DNA of 26,694 bases from JBGOUJ01 sp041477005 (GTDB lineage: Bacteria; Acidobacteriota; Terriglobia; Bryobacterales; JACQDG01). The stretch covers positions 1 through 26,694 of the forward strand of contig JBGOUJ010000027.1 in assembly GCA_041477005.1 (NCBI GenBank), given 5' to 3'. Of this stretch, positions 17,707-25,631 are shown in pieces. Every line of letters starts with the position of its first letter. Within the stretch, counting starts at the first letter, position 1. A program made the position numbers and the translations under genes. The notes beneath the pieces are model-generated. The model saw only the letters and a list, made by a program, of their open reading frames with translations, had not been told where the DNA came from and searched no databases.

Positions 17707-17868
17707 GTCACACTCAAAGTCAGTGAGAAGGGTGCAGTGTCGGTGTACGGCCTTGGCCGTTTCCCCGTGACCCTTTACAAGGAGCAGTGGGAGAAGGCGC
17801 CTTCGATGGCAAACGAGATTAAGAAATTCATCGAAGAGAACAAGCATCGGCTGAAGACGAAAGAGTAA
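17707..17868 (+). pseudogene. 5'-truncated small conserved gene
   Basis: The frame from 17707 to TAA 17868 reads LKVSEKGAVSVYGLGRFPVT, then LYKEQWEKAPSMANEIKKF and IEENKHRLKTKE. I recall this as a widespread short protein (about 55-60 aa) of unknown function. No ATG, GTG or TTG occurs in frame between the tRNA and the conserved start; the first internal GTG (17737) would remove the N-terminal strand. The start and ribosome-binding site seem lost at the junction with the tRNA. An unusual start codon cannot be excluded. Confidence 0.55.
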
Positions 17869-18158
17869 GTCTCCAGCCGCGTCCCCGCGCCGGCCTCGGC
17901 TGCGTGACGAGTCCCTTTCTGAGCGAGCTCCTCGCGGATGCTGAGCTTTCATCCGCACCCCTCGGCGTGGCCGTGATTGGGTGTTGCCAGGATCATCCCG
18001 CACCGCGCGGTGCAGGCGTGCAGTGGGTTTCCGAGAAGCGTTGCACGTGAGGCTACTCTTCGGCGCAGAGGGCACTTGTCCACATCGACGGCGCGAGATG
18101 TCTTTTCATCGACTTAAAAGCAATTTCTTTGACACGACGGTGTTCGAAGCTCTAACCA
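17869..18158. other. Intergenic stretch between truncated gene and MBL operon
   Basis: I see no gene, no tRNA and no clear terminator. The stretch is less GC-rich from about 18080 onward, in line with the operon it borders. Confidence 0.3.
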
Positions 18159-19277
18159 TCACCCTCCGTCGCACGATATCCGCCGAGCGCCGTTTCTTAA
18201 GAAAATCAGTGGTTCTTCGTCAACATTGCGCGCGTCAGATCGCAACCGAACGTGTCCTATCTGGCCGGCCAAAGCTCGCCGTCTGACCGCCATCTCACGC
18301 AGCGTTTTCTCGACAGCATTTTCTCGCCGCGGTAAACCGTAACGCGCTGAATCGCTTGTCAAGAAAACGCGTCGAGTTCGCGCACAAAGCCGGGCGATAT
18401 CTCCTGGCCTCGGAAGGCTCGAAGGGCTATGTGGCGTTAGAATGGCGACTGGCTGCTCCAAGAGCAGATCTGTCCAGCACTCGGGGCAATCAGCATTTTC
18501 CGAACCGTGGTGCGGCACCTTGAAAAATCCGGCTCGACCTTGCGGTCGCTCGGCTGAACTAATGATCGCCCGCCAACCCTCTGTCGTTCCTGAGATGTGC
18601 TCTAAGTCGGCTCCAAGCAAAGCATTAAGAGCGCCGACCCTCAGCCAAAGGACGATGCAGAGCTGATTCGGTCCCTGCCGGGATGGACGTCGGCGCTGTT
18701 CAATAGTCGAGAGCGCATTGCGAAGTTCAGCCGCGGCAAGGTTGAATACTCCGTCTGCCGGACTTAGGGCAAAGATCTCAGCATAGACCGAACGCTCAGC
18801 GCCGGTTAACGCGAGAAGCTTCCTATTTGCTAGTGCGGGGATCGGACCGACCGCGTCCCATCTTTCTCCCCTCCGCCGTCGCTGCTCCAACACTCCGACA
18901 ATGCCGTTGTACTCTTTCGTTGCGGAGGACACAGGGGCGGTTTCGGTTCCCAACGCAATCACCCTCCTCAGGTCTTGAAACGCATGGGCAGCCGAGTTCA
19001 CAAATTTGGCGCTCTCCGCGGCGTTCAGGATTTCTGCTAACCCCTGGATGTGATCGTCATGCCAATGGGTAGCAACCACGAGCTTGACCCGAGAGGCCAC
19101 GTCGACTTCCAATGACCTCAGATAATCGAGAGCGACTGGCCGCCCAGACCGTCTGTCGATGCATGAGTCGACCACAATCCAATCGCCGTCACCGATGTGA
19201 ACGACGACGCATTCACCGATCCCCGGACCGAACACGGAGACTTCTAGCTCATGCGGAGCAGGAGGCGGGTTAGTCAC
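18159..19277 (-). CDS. ComEC-like metallo-beta-lactamase-fold protein
   Basis: 372 aa from GTG 19277. The MBL fold is clear: GIGECVVVHIGDGDWIVVDS, the metal motif THWHDDH (His71, His73, Asp75, His76), a metal-bridging Asp in LLGADLEH (224) and KVPHHGSEN (253-260). The last two features resemble the soluble MBL domain of ComEC/Rec2 nucleases, so a phosphodiester or nucleotide substrate is possible. There are no membrane helices or DNA-uptake domain. The GTG overlaps the previous gene's stop by eight bases and has GGAAA upstream; a TTG at 19313 is a less likely start. It is the third gene of a coupled operon and the likely enzymatic part. Confidence 0.8.
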   Translation of the reverse strand: MTNPPPAPHELEVSVFGPGIGECVVVHIGDGDWIVVDSCIDRRSGRPVALDYLRSLEVDVASRVKLVVATHWHDDHIQGLAEILNAAESAKFVNSAAHAFQDLRRVIALGTETAPVSSATKEYNGIVGVLEQRRRRGERWDAVGPIPALANRKLLALTGAERSVYAEIFALSPADGVFNLAAAELRNALSTIEQRRRPSRQGPNQLCIVLWLRVGALNALLGADLEHISGTTEGWRAIISSAERPQGRAGFFKVPHHGSENADCPECWTDLLLEQPVAILTPHSPSSLPRPGDIARLCARTRRVFLTSDSARYGLPRRENAVEKTLREMAVRRRALAGQIGHVRLRSDARNVDEEPLIFLRNGARRISCDGG

Positions 19278-19827
19278 TTTCCAACAAAGCGGCCGAACGG
19301 TCGGCTTGCTCAAAAATCCGTTTCACGTCGGCTTTACTAAGACGAGGCTGTCTGGCAAATCGGAGAGTTGATATCCGTTCTCGCTGACCTCCCGGGGTAT
19401 CGCGGTAACCGATGGACCAGTAGAATGTGGCCCCTTCGGCGAGCAGCGGGAGATCGCTCTTGGAGACCTCTTGTAGATCCAATTCAACTTGCTCCGGTGG
19501 ATTTTGCAAACACGTTGCGTCATCAAGTACTGCGAGAAACCGATCCGCCGTCACCTGTTCGACATGGCCAATCCACCGCTGGAGCACTGTTACCTTCCAT
19601 TTCGATTCGCGGAGAGAAGGCAATCGTACCAGTAAATCCGGAGAAATAACGTGCTGCTCCTGCGGCGACGCATGCGAGTACTGATTCGTACCATTGGTGA
19701 TCTGCGCCCTGGCGGCGGTCAAATGCTGGCGAACCAGGAACTTCTTTTGTAGCGCCGGAAACAGCAGAGCCACCTCAGCGCTGCCCGGCTTCACGATCAA
19801 ATCTTGAAACGATGTAGAGGCAAGCAT
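19270..19827 (-). CDS. Conserved protein of unknown function (middle gene of MBL operon)
   Basis: 185 aa. I recognise no characterised domain. The C-terminal half has a compact pattern RWIGHVEQVTADRFLAVLDD...LPLLAEGATFYWSIGYRD...ISTLRFARQPRLSKADV, likely beta-rich, which I recall from unstudied bacterial proteins. The N-terminal half is polar and variable. The start ATG (19827) shares its A with the TGA of the upstream gene (TGATG), and its own stop overlaps the MBL gene, so all three should be made in fixed ratio. No signal peptide or membrane helix. It may be an adaptor or regulator of the MBL protein. Confidence 0.7.
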   Translation of the reverse strand: MLASTSFQDLIVKPGSAEVALLFPALQKKFLVRQHLTAARAQITNGTNQYSHASPQEQHVISPDLLVRLPSLRESKWKVTVLQRWIGHVEQVTADRFLAVLDDATCLQNPPEQVELDLQEVSKSDLPLLAEGATFYWSIGYRDTPGGQRERISTLRFARQPRLSKADVKRIFEQADRSAALLESD

Positions 19828-20480
19828 CAGTTTTTCGCAAGATCTAGAAGGTGTTCGGCAGCAAACTCTGAAAAAGCCATAATGGCATCCCAGTGCTCGG
19901 CTAGGCGACCGGGGACCCACTGTGCGCCGTCAGACTCGCCGTCACCAGCAGAAAATTCCTCGTTAATCTGTACGAAGAGACCGGGTTGGACCCTCACGGA
20001 CGGTTCAACCTTGACTCGCAAAATCCCACCGTTAACCTGCTTGCGACGACCCTGCATAAGCATTGAACGCAGACCAGGCGTGTCCATAATCGCGTTCCAC
20101 TGCTCCTTGGGAGCAATCCGATGTCCGATCCCATGCCAAGCCTCAAGGGATGGCATCTTGAAGTGAAACTCTCGATTGAGGCCCAACGCCGTAATAGGCG
20201 TGTGAGGAAGGATGGCGAATATCGCCGCTCCCAGGTCACGGAGAGGACCATATTGCCTTGGATCTGTGGATGTAATCTGGAGTCGGTTCTGAAGCACCTG
20301 TAGCTGAAACCACTCCGTTGAGAAATCTGCTACTTCCGCCTGAATCATCGTGATCTTAGCGTTCTCTGCCTCTTCGGGCCGAATCAGTTGCTGCGTCCCC
20401 AACCATCGAGGTTGGAAAATGGCCGGATTGAATGATCCAATCATTACGATTGACACGCCCTCCATCTCCGGCGTTCGCAT
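19827..20480 (-). CDS. Conserved protein of unknown function (first gene of MBL operon)
   Basis: 217 aa, cytoplasmic by composition. The pattern DLGAAIFAILPHTPITALGLNREFHF, then WHGIGHRIAPKEQW, GLRSMLMQGRR, LRVKVEPS and GLFVQINEEF resembles a conserved bacterial family of unknown function that often sits with small partner genes. The ATG at 20480 follows GAGG at five bases. It is the promoter-proximal gene of the operon; TATAGT at 20492-20497 (minus) is a possible -10. The operon's GC content is visibly lower than that of its neighbours, suggesting it was acquired. No catalytic residues are evident. Confidence 0.7.
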   Translation of the reverse strand: MRTPEMEGVSIVMIGSFNPAIFQPRWLGTQQLIRPEEAENAKITMIQAEVADFSTEWFQLQVLQNRLQITSTDPRQYGPLRDLGAAIFAILPHTPITALGLNREFHFKMPSLEAWHGIGHRIAPKEQWNAIMDTPGLRSMLMQGRRKQVNGGILRVKVEPSVRVQPGLFVQINEEFSAGDGESDGAQWVPGRLAEHWDAIMAFSEFAAEHLLDLAKN

Positions 20481-20538
20481 AGTCCTCAGCTACTATAGCC
20501 TATCGGCTCAAAGCGCGCATTCCACGCTCTAACTGATT

Positions 20539-21066
20539 CTAGCTTGCCAACCGCGCCCTGGCGCGTTTTTGTATCAAGTCTGTATCAAGCTGGGCGGTTT
20601 TTCGCGCATCTCGCCTGTCTGACGTGTTGTGTTTTCTATAAGTTACGGAGGCGAAGGGGCGCGTGGGAGTACGAATCCCACTACCTACCCCAGCCCCAAC
20701 CGTTGTGTTTTCTATTGCTTGCAGGAGCGGCCTCGCGCTTCTGTATCTTTTCTGTATCTTCGGGCCGATTCTGGTGCGCGTTCTGCGGCCGGTTATAACC
20801 CATTCCGCCGTGCGCGCCTGGTCCTCGCGGATCAGCATGTAGCGCAGGATTGGACGATGACGCAGATTACCAGGCATAGATCCCGTTCGGCTGGGCGGTG
20901 CTGTGCTGGTCTTGGCATTGCTCTGATTCGGTCCTGTCGCGTGCTGCCCAAGGCAGGTCAACACCACTCCAGACAGGATCAAGATCATGAGTGCAAGTGT
21001 TGGGCGCCGACTGTCCATAAATACTGCGCCAATCAATCCGGCGGAAGTATTGCCTCCGCTGATCAT
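20539..21066 (-). CDS. Possible hypothetical protein with N-terminal hydrophobic segment
   Basis: 175 aa from ATG 21066, which has GGAGAG seven bases upstream. Residues 17-39 form a hydrophobic helix (PTLALMILILSGVVLTCLG), perhaps a signal anchor or signal peptide; the rest is polar and basic with no recognised domain. The last third runs through two 14-base direct repeats and a T-arm-like hairpin, so the true gene, if any, may be shorter or broken. Confidence 0.3.
   Translation of the reverse strand: MISGGNTSAGLIGAVFMDSRRPTLALMILILSGVVLTCLGQHATGPNQSNAKTSTAPPSRTGSMPGNLRHRPILRYMLIREDQARTAEWVITGRRTRTRIGPKIQKRYRSARPLLQAIENTTVGAGVGSGIRTPTRPFASVTYRKHNTSDRRDARKTAQLDTDLIQKRARARLAS
20626..20639. repeat. 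14-base direct repeat, copy 1 (GTTGTGTTTTCTAT)
   Basis: Identical to 20702-20715. Between the copies lies GTGGGAGTACGAATCCCAC, resembling a tRNA T-arm with an enlarged loop. Confidence 0.6.
20702..20715. repeat. 14-base direct repeat, copy 2 (GTTGTGTTTTCTAT)
   Basis: Second exact copy, 76 bases from the first. Doubled words also flank the pair: TGTATCAAGTCTGTATCAAG at about 20571-20590 and CTGTATCTTTTCTGTATCTT at about 20741-20760. Confidence 0.6.
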
Positions 21067-21312
21067 TGTGGTACTCTCCGCACCGCCAAGCAAGCCCAGA
21101 ATCCGGCTCTCAGAGCTCAAATTTAGAGGAGATCGAGACTGGCTTTGCTCACACGTTGCTCACACGCGGAGCGTCCGTGGGCAAGGCCAGCAGCGCTCCT
21201 GAGAAACGGCCGGCAGCGACCGGACCGCGCCGGCGGGCTGGAGCGCCTTCCCTCCGGCGCGGATCGAGCGCCGCATGGTCCGCCGGGCGGAAAAGACCCG
21301 CCTGCTCGCTGA

Positions 21313-24300
21313 TCAAAACAGAATGCGGAGCCCCAGTTGTGTAATGCGCGGATCGCGGGCCGCGTTCACCTGGCCAAAACTGCCGGCGCCCAGCGAGGCG
21401 CCCACACCCGAGAACTGCGAGTGGTTAAAGATGTTGAAGAACTCACCCCGGAATTGCAGGTTCACGCTTTCCCGCACCTGAAACCTCTTGCTGAACGACA
21501 AGTCCCAGTTGTTGATGCCCGGGCCGCGCACGATGGAGCGCGCGGAGTTGCCGAAGGTGGTGAGGGCCGGGTTTGCGAACGCTTCGGTGTTGAACCAGCG
21601 CGCCAGGGTCATGAGGCGCTCGACGGGCGCCGCCAGGTTCGGCCGCTGGCCGGTGCTGCCGACGCCGGCCCGATCGCCGGGAATACTCATCGTGAGCGGC
21701 AGGCCGGAGTTGAAGCTGGTGATGCCCGAGACTTGCCAGCCGTAGAACATCTCGCGAGCCGCGCCACGCAGGTGCTCGCCCAACGGCAACTGGTAGACAT
21801 AGCTCAGCATCAGCACGTGGGTGCGATCGAAGCTGGCCAGGCCTCGTTCCAGGCGAGAGTCGGCAAACGAGTTCACCGGCGTCACGGCGTTGGTCAGGGT
21901 CTTGCTGAAGGTGTAGGAGGCCTGGAGCGAAAAGTTGCGGGAGAACCGGCGCGTCACCGAGGCCTGGAGCGAATGGTAAATGGAGTTGCCGGAGGTCTCA
22001 TAGGTCGTGATTCCGGCAAAGCCCTGAAAAGGCCGGACCGCGTTGGCGCTCACCTGCCCGTTGGCTACCGCCAGGCTGGGCAGAGGCTGGTTGGTGTCGC
22101 GCGTGATCACCTGCGAAACTCCCCGGGTGCCCACGTAGCTCACGTCCAGCAACAGCTCCGCGGGCAACTGGCGCTGCACCCCGAGCGACCACTTCATGAA
22201 GTAAGGGATGCGCCACGGCGAGTTGAAGTTCGTGAACGCGATCGGAAACAGCCGCAAGCTCCCCTGCCCCGGATTGCTGAAGCTGGTGTTGAAGATCGAC
22301 ACCACCTGGGTAAACGGGTAGTTGTTACGCAACTGGGAAACGTTTTGCGGCCAGCGGTCATGAAACATGCCGAAGCCGCCGCGCACCACCGTGAGGTTGT
22401 CCTTCGTCAACGAATAAGAAAATCCACCGCGCGGAGCAAACGTGTCCCAGGTGGTGTTGAACACGCCGTTCCCGAATGGAGCGCCCTTCCCTACTATGGT
22501 GACGCCGTTGCTGAAGTTTTCCGTGCCGGTGACGATCTGGCCGTTGGGCAGCACCGTGGCCGCTTTGGAAGGATCGAAGCGCGTGGGCTGGAAGAAGGAA
22601 TAGTGTTGGTCGTTGTCCTGCTCGGGCTGGAAAAACTCCCAGCGAACGCCGTAGGTCACCGACAGGCGAGGCAGAACCAGAAACTGGTCCTGCAGGTACA
22701 GGCTATAGTTGGTAAACCACGACCGTCCGAACACATGGGCGGAATTCTCGGTGTATTGAAATGCCTTGCCGAGCACCAGGTCTGCCAGCGAGTCGCCGGT
22801 GACGCTGCCGTTGAAGGTGAAAGTCCCGTCGTTATTCGGGCTGGCGTTGTTCTGCGATTTGTTTTCTTTGTCGACCGAGCCGCCGAACTTGAGCTGGTGG
22901 CGGCCCACCGTCTTGCTCACGTTGTCGATCACTTCAAACGTGGAGTGGGAGATGTTCTGTGGCCAGCCGACCACGATGGGGGCGTACCCCTGGGCCATGG
23001 AGATGGAGGGGATCAGGTCGGACGACCCGCCGGTGAAGGAGCTGAACACGCGCGGCACGTTGAAACCGGGCACGCGCGTGCGGGAAGCGAACGGTTCGAC
23101 CGACAGGGCCAGCGAGCCGTGGAACCACGCCATCGTGAACTGGTTCAGCGTAGTGGGGTTGATGGTCCAGTTCAGGGTGCTGTTGGCCGAGTAGGGGATC
23201 AGCGGATTATGAACGGCGGCCACAAACGGCATCACGTTGCTGGTCCGGCCGTAGGGACTGTCGATCGTCCCGCTGTCGATGTTGTATCTGGCAAAAAGCA
23301 GCACGTTCGGCTTGATCAGGTAATCGACGCGTCCCAGTGCCGATCGCCAATGCGTGGTGTCCGGCAGGGCGGAGGTGAAGTTCAGCGCGCCCTGCTGGAA
23401 GCCGGGGGTGGGCAGCGCGTAGTAGTTCTTCAGCAGCACCTGCGCGTTGGGATCCAGGCGTGAGGTCGGGATGCGGTTGCCGGGGAACGCCGCCCCGGTG
23501 TCCGGGTCAGTAATGGCGCGCCCGCCGGAGAAGTCGCCGGAAATCTGCGCCGGCGTCGGAACCGTGGATGTCAGCGTCGCCGGCGCCTGGATCACCGGGC
23601 GATACTCATTCGAGAGGAAGAAGAACAGCTTGTCCCTCTTGATCGGCCCTCCGAGGGTCCAGCCGAAGTTGTTGTACCGGTTTTCGGCCTTCTTGGCGGC
23701 AAAGAAGTTGCGGGCATCCATGTGGTCGTTGCGGAAGTACTCGAACACGGTGCCGTGAAACTGGTTGTTGCCGGAGCGGGTCAGGACGTTGATCTGTCCG
23801 CCGGCGTTGCGCCCGTACTCGGCTTGGTAGGCGTTGCGCTCGATGCGCACCTCCGCAATGGCGTCCAGATTGGGAAACGTAAAGTTGTTCCCGTTAAACG
23901 TATCGATGTTGCGCCCGCCGTCGAGCAGCCAGTTGCTGCCACCGCCGCCGTTGAAGGTCACGCCGGGACCGGAGCCCGGATTCGGCTGCTGCACCGCCGT
24001 GGAGCTCACTCCGGGCAGCAACGGAAGCAGTTGCGTGAAGTAGCGCGTATTGAGCGCCAGCTCCTGCACCTGGTTGCCGAAAATGGTATTGCCCACGTTC
24101 CCGGTGACGGTGTCCACTTGCGCGACCTGCGCGGTGATCTGAACGTTTTCCGTCACGGAGCCGACGTTGAGCGTGGCGTCGACGCGCAGCGACTGGCCGG
24201 CGCTCAGCGCGATGCCGGTGTGAACCATGGTTTGGAAATCGGTCCGCCCAAACTCGATGCGGTATTCTCCCGGCGGGATCTGCAGGGCCTGGTAGTTCCC

Positions 24301-24498
24301 CAGAGAATCCGTGGTCACTTCGCGCTGGAACGGAGGGTTATCGCGCGAGATGCGAACGGTCGCGCCCGCCAGCGCCGCACCGGTCTGGTCTTTCACCGAC
24401 CCCACAAACGCGCCGGTGTTCAAGGTCTGGGAGAGGAGTAGGGCCGGCGCCAGCGCCAGCAGGAAACAGCGTCTCAAAAAGGAAATCCGCATCGGCAT
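21313..24498 (-). CDS. Oar-like TonB-dependent receptor with carboxypeptidase-regulatory domain
   Basis: About 1061 aa outer-membrane protein. A signal peptide (MPMRISFLRRCFLLALAPAL) precedes a CarboxypepD_reg-like domain (GAFVGSVKDQTGAALAGATV... up to about residue 120), a plug domain (NTRYFTQLLPLLPGVSS, then GGGGSNWLLDGGRNIDTFN and AYQAEYGRNAGGQINVLTRSG) and a large beta barrel ending in the family-like LGLRILF with terminal Phe. The layout is that of the Oar/OmpA-related receptors that are very numerous in Acidobacteria; the cargo is unknown. Start ATG 24498 or 24492 is chosen for the signal peptide. It lies 62 bases after a secreted MBL-fold gene in the same direction. Confidence 0.93.
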   Translation of the reverse strand: MPMRISFLRRCFLLALAPALLLSQTLNTGAFVGSVKDQTGAALAGATVRISRDNPPFQREVTTDSLGNYQALQIPPGEYRIEFGRTDFQTMVHTGIALSAGQSLRVDATLNVGSVTENVQITAQVAQVDTVTGNVGNTIFGNQVQELALNTRYFTQLLPLLPGVSSTAVQQPNPGSGPGVTFNGGGGSNWLLDGGRNIDTFNGNNFTFPNLDAIAEVRIERNAYQAEYGRNAGGQINVLTRSGNNQFHGTVFEYFRNDHMDARNFFAAKKAENRYNNFGWTLGGPIKRDKLFFFLSNEYRPVIQAPATLTSTVPTPAQISGDFSGGRAITDPDTGAAFPGNRIPTSRLDPNAQVLLKNYYALPTPGFQQGALNFTSALPDTTHWRSALGRVDYLIKPNVLLFARYNIDSGTIDSPYGRTSNVMPFVAAVHNPLIPYSANSTLNWTINPTTLNQFTMAWFHGSLALSVEPFASRTRVPGFNVPRVFSSFTGGSSDLIPSISMAQGYAPIVVGWPQNISHSTFEVIDNVSKTVGRHQLKFGGSVDKENKSQNNASPNNDGTFTFNGSVTGDSLADLVLGKAFQYTENSAHVFGRSWFTNYSLYLQDQFLVLPRLSVTYGVRWEFFQPEQDNDQHYSFFQPTRFDPSKAATVLPNGQIVTGTENFSNGVTIVGKGAPFGNGVFNTTWDTFAPRGGFSYSLTKDNLTVVRGGFGMFHDRWPQNVSQLRNNYPFTQVVSIFNTSFSNPGQGSLRLFPIAFTNFNSPWRIPYFMKWSLGVQRQLPAELLLDVSYVGTRGVSQVITRDTNQPLPSLAVANGQVSANAVRPFQGFAGITTYETSGNSIYHSLQASVTRRFSRNFSLQASYTFSKTLTNAVTPVNSFADSRLERGLASFDRTHVLMLSYVYQLPLGEHLRGAAREMFYGWQVSGITSFNSGLPLTMSIPGDRAGVGSTGQRPNLAAPVERLMTLARWFNTEAFANPALTTFGNSARSIVRGPGINNWDLSFSKRFQVRESVNLQFRGEFFNIFNHSQFSGVGASLGAGSFGQVNAARDPRITQLGLRILF

Positions 24499-24560
24499 GG
24501 TTTTTGACGGCGTCCTGTATGTTACCACGCCGTTCTGCCGGCTGATCGCTCTCCAAGCGT

Positions 24561-25517
24561 CTACCGTGCGATTCGGCCCGGCTTCAGTCCACCATCCAAA
24601 TCGAAGGTGGCGCCGACGGCCCCAACCACACAGGTGCTCCGGTCGAGGCCGGTGATGCGGCGGAGTTGATAGACGGCTTCGATGCCCGTGCAGTGCGAGC
24701 CCAGAAGATTCATCAGACCGAACCCGCGCAGTTTTTCACCGGTCCAAAGGAGGCGATCGTCGCCGGTCTCGAACAAATGCAGGCCGCCTAGCACCGCATA
24801 GGCAGGCGCCTCGCGAATCCGGCGCCGCGCGTAGTCGAGCGTGTTGATAATCCCCGCGTGGGCGCAACCGGTGATGGTCACCAGCCCGCGATCCGTATCC
24901 AGCACCAAAGACTGATCTTCCGGGACCGTGTCCTCAGCGATGGAACCGTCCGGCATTCGGATCTGGCCGCTTCTTCCGCCCATGGTCCAGTTGCGTTCCG
25001 GGTACTTCCGCGGGACCGGGCCTGTGATCCAGGCGCCTGGAAAAATCTCTTCCGCCGTGGCGTGCTCGATAAAGCTCCCGCCGCCGGCTTCGTACTCTTT
25101 CCTGGCGGCAATCATGATGTTGGCCTCCCCACCGGATTCCCGCGGCCGGCTCAGAAAAATGCCTTTGGCGACATGAGCGCGAGAGAGAGCGGAGGGTCTC
25201 ATCCTGGCAACTTCGCGGCGAAGCGTGAGCAGACCCCCGGTGTGATCGGCATGGTTGTGGCTGAGGATCACTTCCTGGACCTCCGCCAGGTCCACCCCCA
25301 TTTCACGGGCATTCCTGAGCACAGTCTCCGGGCGGGCGCCTGTGTCGAACAGTATCCGCCGGCCATCGGCTGTGACCAGGGCCGAAAATCCCCACTCCCC
25401 GATCCCGGAGTCGGCCAGCATAGTGGACAGCACTACCACGTGCACCGCGCGTATGCGCCGGGCGGTCTGCGCGCTCAGACACGTAGCACAAAGGAGCAGA
25501 ACCGCTGCTTTTTTCAT
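24561..25517 (-). CDS. Secreted MBL-fold hydrolase (COG1237-like)
   Basis: 318 aa with an N-terminal signal peptide (MKKAAVLLLCATCLSAQTAR). MBL motifs: ILFDTGARPETVL, LSHNHADHTGG (His87, His89, Asp91, His92), TITGCAHAGIINTLDYAR, GGLHLF and LLGSHCTG. The pattern matches the group annotated as 7,8-dihydropterin-6-methyl-4-(ribofuranosyl)-aminobenzene-5'-phosphate synthase-like, but export from the cytoplasm argues against that reaction, so the substrate is unknown. GAGG lies four bases upstream of the ATG. It sits between two TonB receptors, all in one direction, so a role in processing an outer-membrane-imported compound is possible. Confidence 0.87.
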   Translation of the reverse strand: MKKAAVLLLCATCLSAQTARRIRAVHVVVLSTMLADSGIGEWGFSALVTADGRRILFDTGARPETVLRNAREMGVDLAEVQEVILSHNHADHTGGLLTLRREVARMRPSALSRAHVAKGIFLSRPRESGGEANIMIAARKEYEAGGGSFIEHATAEEIFPGAWITGPVPRKYPERNWTMGGRSGQIRMPDGSIAEDTVPEDQSLVLDTDRGLVTITGCAHAGIINTLDYARRRIREAPAYAVLGGLHLFETGDDRLLWTGEKLRGFGLMNLLGSHCTGIEAVYQLRRITGLDRSTCVVGAVGATFDLDGGLKPGRIAR

Positions 25518-25590
25518 GGTCCTCAGCTTCGGCTCGAGTTCTGGAATAGTCTGCTAGGGATTCTACGGTTTCTACAGCGTGCACAGCACA

Positions 25591-25621
25591 GCGCGGCGCG
25601 GCGTTTTCCGCCGCGCCGCGC
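25591..25621 (-). terminator. Strong GC hairpin after the TonB receptor
   Basis: A perfect 13-bp inverted repeat (GCGCGGCGCGGCG and its complement) around a five-base loop, 11 bases past the stop of the receptor at 25632. There is no T-tract, so it may be a transcript-stabilising or weak terminating stem. Confidence 0.55.
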
Positions 25622-25631
25622 CGTGTGCGAT

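Noticed and set aside
21337..23463. Long plus-strand open frame (708 codons) and similar ones at 10952-12697 and 24858-26579
   Set aside because: All lie opposite clear receptor or enzyme genes and show no family-like sequence.
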